From Adiantum capillus-veneris (lineage: Eukaryota > Streptophyta > Polypodiopsida > Polypodiales > Pteridaceae): 64,000 nucleotides of DNA. Below the pieces are notes generated by a model, which was not told the DNA's origin, did no database searches, and worked only from the letters and a program-made list of their open reading frames with translations. The stretch's first letter is position 1; every line of letters begins with the position of its first letter. This document shows, in pieces, positions 46,522-58,327 of the stretch. Position numbers and translations under genes: made by a program. The DNA lies in NCBI GenBank assembly GCA_014529385.2, contig CM043968.1:26983013-27047012 (forward strand), in the 5' to 3' direction.

Positions 46522-48352
46522 GAAGCATGCGGCTACATGCAAGCCTACCGCTTGAGCTTTGGGCGGAAGCTGTAAGTACGTCTGTGTACTTAATCAACCG
46601 GTCACCCTCAACGGCATTGGATGGGGGAGTTCCAAAAGAGGCATGGACAGGTAAACCGGTGAATTATGCATTTCTCAAAGTGTTTGGGTGTGAGGCTTTC
46701 ATGCACATAGATAGAAGCCTAAGATCAAAGCTAGATACAAAGTCCAAAAAGTGTTTCTTCATTGGATATGGAGAAGGTGACTTGGGGTATCACCTATGAA
46801 ATCCTGAAGATGGTAGAATCTTAAGGAGTAGGGATGTAATTTCTAACGAAAAAAATATGTACAAAGATTACTTGGAAAGAAAACAAACAAAAGAAACAGG
46901 TGATGAGTACATGGAGCTTGAGAACAGTGAAGACTCAAGGACTGCAAACGGTGACAATGTACAACAACGTCAACCAAATGAGGAGCCTCAACCTATTCCT
47001 CGAAGATCTACAAGAGCAAGTAGACCTCCAGAAAGGTTTGTTCCTTCCTTCAACCATCTCTTGATCTCAGATTCTGGAGAGCCGAAATCATACGAAGAAG
47101 CTATGCAACATGAATCCAAAGAAGAATGGACGAAAAGCATGCAAGTGGAGATGGACGCACTACATCGCAACCAAACATGGGAGTTGGTTGAGTTGCCTAA
47201 AGTTAAGCGGGCACTTTAAAACAAATGGGCGTACAAGCTAAAGAAAGAAGAAGGTGGGAAGAAAAGATACAAGTTTAGGCTTGTGGTAAAAGGGTTTTCT
47301 CAAAAGAAAGGTATTGACTCTAATGAAATATTTTCTCTTGTCGTAAAAATGAATTCAATTAGAATTGTCTTAAGCCTTGTGGATGTTCATGATCTAAATC
47401 TTGAGCAAATGGATGTAAATACAACATTGCCTCACGATGACATAGAGGAGGAAATTTACATGCTTCAAGCAAAGGGGTATGAAGTAAAAGGTAAGGAGAA
47501 AATGGTTTGCAGATTAAAGAAAAGCTTGTATGGATTAAAGCAAGCATCAAGACAATGGTACTTGAAGTTTGATCGATGGATGTTAGATCATGGATTCAGA
47601 AGATGAAACTCAGATCATTGCGTCTACACGAAGAATTTGGGAGATGGAAAGTTCATCATCCTAATGTTGTATGTTGATATTATGCTGATTGCAAGTGCTA
47701 ACATGCAGGACATCAAAGACCTAAAAGAGGAGCTGTCTAAATATTTTTCAATGAAAGATTTAGGTGCTGCAAAGAGGATACTTGATATGAATCTATCAAG
47801 GGACAGAACGAAGAAGACCATAAAGCTATCTCAAGAGGATTACATCAAGAAGGTACTAGAAAGGTTTGCAATGAAAAATGAAAAACCAGTTTCTACACCT
47901 TTGGCTGGTCACTTTAAACTAACGAAGGATATGTGTCCAAAGACACAAGAGGAGATAGCCTATATGTCTAAAGTTCCATATGCTGCAGCGGTAGGTTCTC
48001 TAATGTATGTTATAGTCTGAACAAGGCCAGATCTTGCACATGCAGTGGGAGTTGTGAGTAGGTTCATGGACAACCCAAGTAAAGAACATTGGCAAGCTAT
48101 GAAGTGGATACTTAGGTATCTAAAAGGGACAACAACAAATGCTTTGTATTTTGGAGGAACTGATATTTTTCTAGAAGGGTATGTTGATGTAGATATGGCA
48201 CGTGACAAAGATAGTCGAAGGAGCACTACTGGCTATGTCTTCATGGTTGGAGGCACAACAGTAAGCTGGGCTTCAAAGCTACAGAAAGTGGTCTCACTTT
48301 CTACCACGGAAGCAAATTATGTAGCAATGACTGCTTTCCGCCCTTGAGAAGA
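46520..48352 (+). mobile_element. Ty1/copia element 1, end of integrase to RNase H
   Basis: The frame resumes with the integrase C-terminal part (LPLELWAEAVSTSVYLINRS, 46545; GCEAFMHIDRSLRSKLD). It passes into reverse transcriptase (LEQMDVNTTLPHDD at 47401; KKSLYGLKQASRQWYLKF). The catalytic box reads LYVDIMLI, so the second Asp of YVDD is lost. RNase H is present (VSWASKLQKVVSLSTTEANY, 48265). Stops at 46797, 47217, 47604 and 48018 break it. The gene ends abruptly at AMTAF, joined to a rearranged 3' LTR. Confidence 0.9.
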
Positions 48353-48520
48353 CAAGTCCGCTTTCCTGTGGACGTGGCCCACAATGGGTGAACCACGTAT
48401 ATCGTGTGTACTCTCTCTCTCTCTCTCTCTCGACTCTGTAATCTCTTGTGTGTGAAATCTATCTCTCTCCATTAAGTAATCTACTCAAATATCTATTTAG
48501 CTACATCATATTTCCTAACA
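48340..48520 (+). repeat. copia-1 3' LTR, truncated and rearranged
   Basis: 48357-48520 matches the end of the 5' LTR (34745-34895) up to the terminal CCTAACA. Its first 25 bases (48340-48364) are instead the exact inverse complement of 34464-34488, so the LTR start was replaced by a short inverted piece. Confidence 0.75.
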
Positions 48521-49078
48521 CTCTTTTGGCCGAACCACCCACTCTAAAAAAGTCCTTTTTGTTACCCTTTTAGAGTCCTCCATGAAATACTCTTTGTTAT
48601 AGAAATGATATTTCATGATTTATTGCAGTTGACAGGTGGAAAAGACTAGACCGAGCTAGGCCTATGCAAATGAAAATATATATTGTACATTTTATTATTC
48701 AAGTGCTCTTTATGAGCTTTGGCCATTTATGACCGGTCGGCCAGTTTGTACTCATTTTTGGGCATTCAAGAAATCTATAAATAAATACGTGCAAGAGGGA
48801 AATGCTCACTCTTGCACGGGGGGAGATTGCACCCAGTGTCTGCGTTGCTCTTCTCATCTCTCCTCTCTTCCCTCTCGTCGTGCCGGCGTAGCACTCCTCT
48901 CTAGGAGGTGCGCCTGCACGTGCTCTTTCAATTTCTCTCGCTCTTTGTCTCTCTCTGTTCGCGTATCTTGCGATCATGCGACCATGTGATTGTGCCAGGT
49001 ATGCCGATTAGTCTATTTTACGCTTTTGTTGTGTTATTTTGGGTATTTCGCAAGGCAGCCATGCTCCCATTTGTAGCA
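48521..49078 (+). repeat. LTR of another copia element (copia 3), left edge uncertain
   Basis: It ends TTGTAGCA at 49078, one base before a PBS. It holds a TATA box (CTATAAATAAAT, 48775-48786) and CT-rich leader sequence. No matching second LTR was seen. Confidence 0.6.
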
Positions 49079-49079
49079 G

Positions 49080-49091
49080 TGGTATCAGAGC
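49080..49091 (+). promoter_or_regulatory. primer-binding site of copia 3
   Basis: TGGTATCAGAGC, an exact initiator-Met tRNA match, one base after the LTR end. Confidence 0.85.
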
Positions 49092-51429
49092 TAAGGTTGC
49101 ACTCTTGGTAGCGAGCAAAAAAAAAAAAAAGCCTGGTGCAAGATTCGTTTTTGAGCAACAAAGCTCTTCACGTTTATGTAACACAGATACGTACAATTTT
49201 ATACTTCTATTTTGTTTTATATCTTGTTTAATCTCTTCTTAATGATGTATATCTTTGCAAAAATTTGGGATCACAATGCATATCCGATTATGGAAATTAC
49301 TTGATTGGATCTCATATGTAGATATATGCAAGAGTGTGTGGGAAGAAACATTAGATCAATCGGAGTAGAAGAAGTAGGCAAGGCGAATGATGCTCGAAAG
49401 GCTTTAGGAAGAAGGATGAGAGGTTTTAACTCCGTGAAGCTTGAAGTCTTAGGAAGAAAGAGAACTAGAAGCGTAAAACGAATATTTTCTTTTATTTTGA
49501 GAAAAACAACATCGAGAGCCCTCGAGTTGTTGCTCGACAAGGCTAGTTTGACTTGGAGCAGGAGTTGAATATCTAACACAAACACACAAGATATAACAAA
49601 CTTGTTTTGCACTAATCTGCTCGCCCAGGGTCGAATACATTGGAGGGAACTTTCAGACGGTGAAAACTCACCCAAATTAACCACCAATTTTATTAAAAGA
49701 GATAGAAAAAAAATGAAAAAAAAAAAAAATAACTATGGCGCTAGCTGTCCAAGGCAGTACAGTGGAGCAAATCGAGACCCGGCCGGCCTCACATGTGACA
49801 GGCCTGGCGTCTGCGTTGCTCCCATCCTCGCCATCACGGCCAGTAGCAACATCGACGACAACGGCAATGATCGACGGCAAGAGATCTTCTTCTCTGTTTA
49901 TCTCTCCCGTGATTAAACTGAAATCAAAATATTGCATGAATTTCTTCATGGTGGAATGATTAAGACTTGAAACTTCAAACATCTTACAGGTAAATCAGAA
50001 TATCCATAAAAATCAACAATATTTCTCAAATCTGTATGAAACTCCAATAATCTAAATTAAATACTCTCACTTAGTGCGACACCATTTAACAAAAAGAAAT
50101 ATTTATATTACATTTATAGAGGAATCCAGCCTCATAAAATAATTACAAACGGAGATAATGTTGTTGATGTTAGGCTTCTCTTACAAGTATTTGTATTTCT
50201 AATCAAGAGATTCATATCACGAGTATTTGTGTGTCTATGACACTAGGGAAGATAGTAGTACTATAGGGATGGCTTTTCTAAGAGCTCTTAGAGAGTACCT
50301 AATGGTTCAAGATTCTACAAAAATCCTACTATTCTTATCAAAATCTTTTAACACGATAGTGAAAGGTTCCTCACGGAACAAAAATAGGGTGATTTCCATC
50401 TCTGCACATGGCTGCTTGCTCATGTCCTCTCAAAACAAGTTGACTCTGTAAGTAAACAACAGATTATGTGAGCACAAAGTTATAAAGTACAAAATGATAT
50501 CATTCTAATAATCTAATGACAACTATACAAAGAATAATTATAAGAAAAATCTTTGATGACTTTCCATAGATAACACAACTTACTTACATTGTGAGACTCA
50601 ATCACATGCTACAAAACGATAGATGGAGCACCAAAGCCATCAACAAAATAGCACCACCCAATGTTATGAGGTGTGAAGCCTAAACATTGAAAGCCATAAA
50701 GAGGTTTAATTCCCTCCAGCATGATAAACTTAAAGATGGAGATGATCTTAAGCTCTAAATGTTCTCACCATTCTATCTTTATGTTGGAGATGAATCCTTG
50801 CAATGCCCATGCAATATTCACACCTCCTGTTCTTGTGGTATGCAAGTCATGTAATTTGATGCTTTTTCCACCTTCGGGAGTAGAGGTTTAGTGCGAGTGA
50901 ATGAAAGTAGAAGGAGTAGAATCTTGTTTCATGCTGTAATGGAGGTGAGAGAAGGGAGAGGAGCTAGCTTGGTGTTGAACTATGTGGTGGGCAAGGGGAA
51001 GAGATGGGGGAGAAGCTTGCTTGGTGCTACAATGGAGATGGGAGAAAGCTAGTAGAGAGATAATGTTGGACTACAGGGGGTGCATGTGGTTGTTGCAGCC
51101 ATGGAGAGCTTGGAAAAGGGTTTGTAGAGAGAGAAAATCACTTTTTAGCTATAGAATAGGTTTGGAAAGACTTTGGAGGGTGGAAAATGATGTTTTGAAT
51201 TTTTTTGGAAATTTTTAGTGCACGTTTTTTACTTTTGGAGGTCAAAAATACTTTTTTGACCATGAAATAGGTTAGGGGACCTTTTAAGGAGGGAAAACTT
51301 GAAATTTGAAATTTTTAGTGTATTTTTAAATTCGGGCCAAAAAGTGGGGGGAAAAAAGGTCAAAGTGGTCCCTTTTGAAATCCGGCTACAAGAGATTTTT
51401 AGTGTATTTTTAAATCCGGCTACAAGAGA
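49092..51429. other. unassigned sequence after copia-3 PBS
   Basis: A gag gene should follow the PBS but none is recognised. ORFs at 49305-49568 (+), 49602-49959 and 50982-51218 have no motif I can name. AT-rich sequence at 49.9-50.6 kb and A/G-rich sequence at 51.1-51.4 kb show no further structure. Copia 3 is therefore a truncated remnant. Confidence 0.4.
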
Positions 51430-51920
51430 TTTTGAGGATCGATTATAGACGATTTTTTGTCGACTTGTTCGTGCAATGGTTCAAGATAATCATGGAGGGT
51501 CGCAACGCTACTGTGCGTAGAGGAGAGTCTGGTTTTCTTGAGGTGGATTCAACTAAGAAATGGACTGACCTAAGAGACACTTTCTTACTACCCAAGCATT
51601 GTGAACAAGTAAGTATGTAAATAGTTACATCCCATTTTAGAATTTATGTGCTTGGAAGCTCTCATGTAAGTTATGTGGCTATAGCAGGTGATATTTCATC
51701 CTACAAAGTCTGCATCAAACTGGTGGTACGTTATAGGGTAGCCCCTCGTAGTGCACGGACGTACGAAGGCTACAATGTGCCAATCACAGCGGCATCAATC
51801 AAGGAGATCGGAGAAGATGCTCAGTCAATAGCCGTTGAGGTGGTGACGAACATCAAGTTGCTACTCTCTATGGGGTGCATTCAGAGGATCTACAAAATGA
51901 AACGGAGGATATCTGTTTAA
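51430..51920 (+). pseudogene. CACTA tnp2 C-terminal (DUF4216-like) exons
   Basis: KKWTDLRDTFLLPKHCEQ (51556-51609), followed by a GTAAGTATG donor, resembles the DUF4216 end of plant CACTA transposases (DPFILASQAKQVFY type). A later exon from about 51689 reads ISSYKVCIKLVVRYRVA and ends at 51920. A 50-bp stretch around 51573-51625 is nearly the same as 27598-27650 at the broken end of the left tnp2 gene. It belongs to the right-hand CACTA copy. Confidence 0.5.
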
Positions 51921-52156
51921 AGGGAGAGCTCTATATAGATATAGGAAGTTATGCTGAGCTATGCGAGGATGAGAGAGAGATCTCTTAAAGCCATAAATAT
52001 TATATTTGAACAATTTTTCTCCGTTTTGTAAAAACTCTGACTCTCTAAGTACCTTCCATGTTGTATAACGCTCTTTTGATTTTGACCTCACATCCTGGGC
52101 AATCCATGGCCACATGCAGCTCCACCACCTAGTTTTTCGACTACAAGATTTGATTG

Positions 52157-52159
<3 letters not shown>

Positions 52160-52243
<84 letters not shown>
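52160..52243. repeat. (CT)n microsatellite
   Basis: About 84 bp of perfect CT dinucleotide, the longest single run in the window. Confidence 0.95.
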
Positions 52244-52246
<3 letters not shown>

Positions 52247-52626
52247 TGAAAATTCTGAGTTATCGACTTGCCTCTTCCATGACTCAAGTTGAATAGAAGA
52301 AGAACGCGTTCTGTTGCTGCTAGCCTTTGAACATTCCAAACCTACAAGCACCTTCAAGTTCTACGTCAGAAAAGAAAGAGATACTTGGGATTCTTGTACG
52401 ATTCTACGTTTTGAACAGTTTTGCTTCGTTTTATAATATATATTGTGTTCACATGGCTTTTTGTCCATTTCTATTTATATGCGTCATTGCGTCCACTCTA
52501 GGTACGTATGCTCTAGGTATGTTCTTACAAGCAAGGACGACGAGCACTGCGCTTCGGGTGTGATGGAGACTGAAGATGCAATCGTGAAGGAAGTGATCTG
52601 TCTTTGCTCATAGATGGAGCTCGTCT

Positions 52627-52796
52627 CACCACTAGATCTAATTGATCGAGTGAAAGAGACGCTAAGAAGCACTACTACTGCTTATTTAGCGTCTCTTTCA
52701 CCCGATCAACTAGATTTAGTGGTGAAAGAGACTCTAAGAAGCACTACTACTGCTTCTTAGCGTCTCTTTCACCCGATCAACTAGATTTAGTGGTGG
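52627..52796. repeat. ~50-bp-arm inverted repeat with tandem second copy
   Basis: CACCACTAGATCTAATTGAT...GACGCTAAGAAGC is followed, after an ACTACTACT loop, by its inverse (GCTTATTTAGCGTC...ATTTAGTGGTG). The right half is then repeated once more in tandem (52722-52796). The transcript would form long hairpins. Confidence 0.85.
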
Positions 52797-52934
52797 GGCA
52801 AGCAACATCTATGAGCAGATACGGAAAACTCTCTACACAGGAATCCCTCCTCTCTCTCTCTCTCTATCTACTTGTCCATGTTTTCTACTCCATTCATTCA
52901 ATATTAAGTTTAAATGTTCGTGTGTTTAATGCAA

Positions 52935-54250
52935 GTATGGATGATGAGGAGTTTCTTTCTTCCTTGTCACCCCAGCAGAGACAGACAGTGGTACGTGGAG
53001 CGTCATCGCTCTGGCGCACCATCACGCGTTCCTACTCCATCTGCATCTCCCTCTGTTTCGGAGCATTCAGCACGCTCCGAAGCTTCGGTGTCGACGAGAC
53101 GATCTTCACACTCGTCTAGGCACCAGCACTCTAGTGGTGGCGGTGGTGGTTGTTGTGGGGATGCCACCGCCGATGCTTCGACACCGCCTCATGTTCGACG
53201 AGGCTCTTTACCCTCCCCTTCGTTGCCCGCCCCGACACCAGCCACGGCATAGCCATCGACACTAGGTTTTTCCCGGCTGACTGTCGTTCCTAGTAGCTAC
53301 ACACCACTAGCTACTCCTCCAGGAGTCACTCCAGTGGACACTCCTCGCTTCGGGGCTCAGACACGAGTGGAGACACCTGACGTCCGTACCCCCATCGACA
53401 TGCCGCTAGAGACCCCTACCGGGACACCCAGGTTTACGCGTTAGCGGCGAGAGGGCTTGCCTTACTCCGTCGACTTCTGCGGCAGCATCATCTAGGATGA
53501 TGAAGGCAAGAAGGTGATTTCGCGCATGCGCGGTCTTTGCTCTCAAGTGTTTAGACACTACATACTAAACGCATGGAGTGAAGTACCGAATGATTTAAAA
53601 GACAGAGTCATCAGCATGCTTCATGACGAGTTTCCCGTTCCAACACGGGATGACCGCTTCAATGAAGACGTGATGAAGGTTCGAATGCGCGAATACTGCA
53701 AGCACAAGCGTTCTGAAGTACAAAAAGCAATTAAGCATGGGTGGAATAGACCAGATTGGCTGGCCAAAGAAGATTGAAAGAATGCAAAGAAAGCAGCGCG
53801 CGAGAATCCCGACAAGTGGAAGCAACAAAAGGAGGTAGCCAGAGCGCGAGTAGAGGCAGGGAGCTCGCACCACTTGGGGAGCGACGGGTGTTCATCATGT
53901 GAGGCCGATTTTGTAAGTGTTTTCGCATTGCTCTTTATGTTTGATAGTTTTGGGTTTATGGGTTTTTTAATTCTAACATAATAGATTCTTTGTATGTTTT
54001 GACAGTGGTCGATGACAGGACGTGATCCCACACCGTACGAGCGCGAGTACGCAGGCAGGAAGGGCTTAAACGCCCTGATGGACATTCTGAGTTCTCGCAG
54101 CGGCATGGTTAGTATTAGGGTTTACTCTTTTCTATTTGTTGTATTGTTTTATAAACGTCTCTATATGTTTATACTTACAAAAAGCTGTCTTATTGTTTTT
54201 TGTTGTAGAATCCGACGAAATACGCCGCTTGGACGTGATGAGACGTCTGA
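52935..54250 (+). pseudogene. CACTA TnpA-like (Transposase_24/Ptta type) gene
   Basis: A Ser/Pro/Thr-rich N-terminal part (about 52960-53490; HRSGAPSRVPTPSASPSVSE, TPPGVTPVDTPRFGAQTR) leads to a conserved helical core at 53514-53860. That core reads HYILNAWSEVPNDLKDRVIS, FPVPTRDDRFNEDVMKVRM, HKRSEVQKAIKHGW and NPDKWKQQKEVARAR. Two short exons follow (54006-54108, WSMTGRDPTPYEREYAGRKG; and from 54209). This is the layout of the DNA-binding partner protein of plant EnSpm elements. In-frame TAG/TGA at about 53248, 53443, 53491 and 53775 disable it; all fit C-to-T or G-to-A changes. It lies just inside the right CACTA end. Confidence 0.7.
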
Positions 54251-54654
54251 TTAGACGATGTCAGTCTAGCCATAGCTAGATAGGATTAGTTTCTTTTTGT
54301 CATACCTTATGTATCATGAGACGACTTTTATACGTCTTTTTGAAAACCATGTATATTTTTTCAATAATGACAATGGTGTTGTAACTATTACATTTGCAAA
54401 GTTTAACAATCAAGTGATTTTGCCTATGATGTGTACAAATGTCATTGATTTACTTTCATCAATTCACGCTTGTCAGTTTTGTATCTTTATTTTGCAAACA
54501 ATACGTACTATGGATGATGGAGTTAATAGTTATATTGTCTTGTGGGTGACTATTTTGGGTCTATATCTACCTTTGCACTTTCTTTCAAAGGTGAATCAGT
54601 TAATGAAACATTCAATATGGTTGATGGGTGAATGCCCTGCCACCAATTTTTTTC

Positions 54655-54915
54655 CCTCTTGGGCGTCGCTATGAACGTCGCTATATAAGGCTCTGCAGCG
54701 TCGCTATAAACGTCGCTATAGATGGCCTGCAAACGTCGCTATCATCATTGTTATAGGCGTCACTATATAGCGACATTTATAGCGACGCATATAGCGACTG
54801 CTATAGCGACGCTTATAGAGACATTCCCGTATCGACGCTGTTAGCGACGGTCTTAGCGACGCCGAGGATTATAAAAATCCAATGTATTTACAAGAGCACA
54901 CAACCTCTTGTAGTG
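54655..54915 (-). mobile_element. CACTA right terminus and subterminal repeats
   Basis: At least ten GCGTCGCTATA/TAGCGACGC words in both orientations fill 54660-54860. The end CCTCTTGTAGTG at 54904-54915 is the reverse complement of CACTACAAGAGG. These words are the presumed transposase binding sites. The flank to the right is copia-type LTR end sequence. Confidence 0.85.
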
Positions 54916-54975
54916 TATCTCTCTCCATTAAGTAATCTAATCAATTATCTACTTAGCTATGTCCTATTCCTAACA
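54916..54975 (+). repeat. end of a copia-1-type LTR
   Basis: CTCTCTCCATTAAGTAATCT, then CTACTTAGCTATGTCC and CCTAACA, match the last 60 bp of the copia-1 LTRs. The CACTA end sits inside this LTR. Confidence 0.75.
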
Positions 54976-57900
54976 TTGTTTACCTCTCTCGAGGATGTCC
55001 CTCATGGGAATTGAGTCGCTTGTGTCAACAATGCCTCTTATCTGGTCAAGGGAGCTGGAAAGATTGTGCTTACTGCTACAAATGGTAGCTCTTTCACACT
55101 TGTTGATGCATTGTATGTACCTGAGATCAAGAAGAATCTTTTTTCTATAACTTCACTTGCTAGACTTGGTCTTGTAGTCAAATTTGCGGATTGACAGATG
55201 TACAATACATGATCCCACTTTTGGTGATGACATTGTTGCATCTAGCATTTTATGCCATGGACTGTATAAGCTCACTTTATATGACAAGTGTGGGAAAATA
55301 ATTACAAATGCAGTTGTGGATTCTAAAGCTATAATTTCATATGAAAAACTTTGGCATGCACGTTTTGGGCACCATAATTTTTCCTTTTTTTGCGTTTGCA
55401 AAAATCTGATATGGTTGCTTCTTTGCCACCTATCACAAACATGTTTGTGAAGGCTGCATTTTGGGTAAGATACAATGTTTAAAGTTTCCAAAGGATGGTT
55501 CAGTTAGGGCCACATGTAGGTTGCAACTTGTGCATAGTGATGTTTGTGGGCCCATGCAAACTCCGTCCTTGGGCAATTACCTTTACTTCGTGACTTTCAT
55601 TGATGATTACTCTAAGCATGCATGGGTATATTCGCTTAAAGAAAAGTTTAAATTATTTACGTGCTTCAAACAATTTTTGGCTATGGCTGAAAATGTCTCA
55701 AAATGTACTATGGACATCCTCCATTCCGGCTGATCGAGGGGGGGAGTATATGTCTCATGAGTTTAATGCATTTTTGGCTAGTCATGGGATAAAATACCAA
55801 TGTACAATACCTTCTACACTTCAACAAAATGGTGTCGTTGAGAGGAAAAATAGGTTACTTATAAAAATGGCACATTGTATGGTCAAGAGTCAAGCTTTGC
55901 CGCATTCGTTTTGGCTTGAGGCCATCATGCGTGCCACTTATGTACGAAACAAGTGTCCTACAAAAGCTTTGCAATCTATGAATCCATATGAAGCATGGCA
56001 TAATAGAAAGCCTTATATTGAGCACATGCATGTTTTTGCTTGTTTGGCCAGCATAGATTTTGGTGCCACAAACACATCGCAGGAAATTGGATGATAAGAC
56101 TGTCAAATGTGTTTTTGTTGGTTATGGTTGTATCATCGGCAAACAAAACGTATCTTGGTCTCACGTGATATTGTGTTTGTGGAAGATTCTATTCAGCTCT
56201 TGTTGCCATGTACTAGAGACAATAATATAACCTCACATGACATTTATGACACTTTGTTGCCTCTTTTTAGTGATGGAAGTTCGAAGGTAAATTCCAATGA
56301 GACAAATGTACAGCCTATGGCGGTTTTTAAAAATGTTACATATCAGCCTATTATTGATGCAGATGTACATGATGCACTTGATGAGGAAAGGGCTAAGAAT
56401 GAGCAGGCTAGAGGTATGCCTAAATGGCTAGTGCATATTTTGCGTGATAGTAAATTGGATGCACATTTTTCTAATCGTACTTGTTCAGCTTCTCACCATG
56501 CATCTTATGCATTAGATTGTTATGCTTTGGCTATGTCTAGTTTACATGATGTTGAAGAACCTCTGTCTTTTGATGAAGCACAGAATTCAAAAAATTGGAT
56601 CGTTGCCATGCAATCTAAATATGATGCACTTATAGAAAATGACACATGGACTTAAATATGATTTTCCTCCTGGAAAAAAGGCCATTGGTACAAAGTGGGT
56701 TTACAAGTTGAAACGCAAGCCGGATGGTGAGATTGATTGCTATAAGGCTCAACTTGTTGCAAAAGGATAAGCACAACAAAAATGTATAGATTATAAGGAG
56801 ACTTTTGCTCCCACTTGTCGTATGGCTACTGTGCATTTTCTATGCGCCACATTGGTAGGTCATTTTAGTTGGGATGTACATCAGTCAGACATTTTACTGC
56901 TTTCTTGAATGGTGACATATTTGAGGAAGTTTATGTAATGCAACCTCACGGTTTTGTCAAGAAAGGACAAGAGGATAAAGTGTGCAAATGTAAGAAAGTT
57001 TTGCATGGGTTGAAGCAATCTCCTCGTGCTTGGTATGGTGAAGCTGACACTCATTTGGTCAAACGAGGCTTTCGTAACAGTCCAACAAAAAACGCATTGT
57101 GTGTAAAGCGTGAGGGTGATGTACTTGTCATTGTCGTTCTCTATGTGGATGATTTGCTAATCATTGGACCAAATGAGAGACATATTGCTGAATTTAAGGC
57201 TGATTTGACTGCTACTTTCAAGATGAAAGATTTGGGGCTGTTGCATCATTACTTGGGTATACAATTTAAGCAGTGTGATGGTGGTATTGCCTTATGTCAG
57301 AAAAATTACATAGAGACATTGCTATGTAAGTTTGGACTTGAGGATTGCAAACCTATTGCAACTACCATGGAAACATGTTTGAAATTGAGTCTTCATGATG
57401 CTGGTGATCTTGCAAATGTCACTCTTTACCAAACTGTTGTTGGTTGCCTCATTTATGTATGCAATACAAGGCCGGATATTCAGATTGCAGTCTCACAGGC
57501 CAGCAGATTCATGCATAACCTAGGGTCTAAGCATTGGTAGGCTATCAAGAGGATTTTTAGCTACTTGAGTGGTACTTTACATCTTGGCTTGTTTTATCAC
57601 AAGGGGGGATCATTTCTACCAGACTTACATGCTTTTTCAGACTCAAATTGGGCTGGTTGTTTTGACACGCGAGTGTCCACAAGTGGTTTTTGCTTCATGC
57701 TTGGCAGCTCATGCATATCATGGTTGAGCAAGAAGCAACCTTCTGTGGCCACTTCTAGTTGTGAGGCTGAGTACAAGGCAGTCTTCACAGCTACGGTCGA
57801 GTGTGTATGGCTCAGACACCTTTTCATTGATTTGGGTGTTGGCCAAGACACTACCAACACTATCTACACTGACACTTAGAGCGCATTGACAGTTGCGAGG

Positions 57901-58090
57901 AACCCAGTTTTTCATGCTCACCCAAAGCACATTGAGGTGCATTACCACTATGCCAAGGAGAGGCTCTCACTAGGAGAGATCAGCTTGGCTTATGTGCCAA
58001 CACAGGAAAACCTTTGCAGATCTTTTTACAAAGACATTGTCTCGTGAGAAGGAAGCTTTCTGCAAAGCTTTGGGCTTCCTCCCCTTTGTG
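54976..58090 (+). mobile_element. Ty1/copia element 2 pol (5'-truncated)
   Basis: It begins within protease (GAGKIVLTATNGSSFTLVDA in frame near 55046-55105). It continues through GAG-pre-integrase (YEKLWHARFGHHN, 55340) and integrase: LVHSDVCGP, FVTFIDDYSKHAWVY, DRGGEYMSHEF, QQNGVVERKNR. Reverse transcriptase follows (KVLHGLKQSPRAWYGEADTH; LYVDDLLIIGPN with intact YVDD at 57141). RNase H reads SDSNWAGCFDT, SWLSKKQPSVATSSCEAEYK, then HPKHIEVHYHYAKER. Gag is absent. Stops at 55450, 55730, 56092, 56653, 56768, 57538 and 57877 and several frameshifts disable it. Confidence 0.9.
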
Positions 58091-58327
58091 GATTGATGAT
58101 GTCCTCCTCACTCCTAGGAGAGATTTATTACCATATACATGTGGTAGTGATGTGTGTGAACACACGTAGGACCACCATGTCATTTTTTTCCTCACTAGGA
58201 GGTTTTTTTCCCCGTGCATTGTATATACGCCCATCACTCTAGGGCTAACTTATCTTTTCCATTGCACACTAAGTAATATACTCTCTATTGTGTGCCTTGA
58301 GCTTCCTTCGTCTTCTCCAAGCTATGT
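58091..58327 (+). repeat. probable copia-2 3' LTR region
   Basis: It follows the end of RNase H, and starts near TGATGATGTCC. It contains a CACACGTAGGACC block and TATA-like GTATATACG. No 5' partner survives, so its edges are uncertain. Confidence 0.4.

Noticed and set aside
23538-54915. One intact 31-kb CACTA element
   Set aside because: Flanks belong to different LTR families, the 3-bp duplication does not match, and a tnp2 segment is present on both sides.
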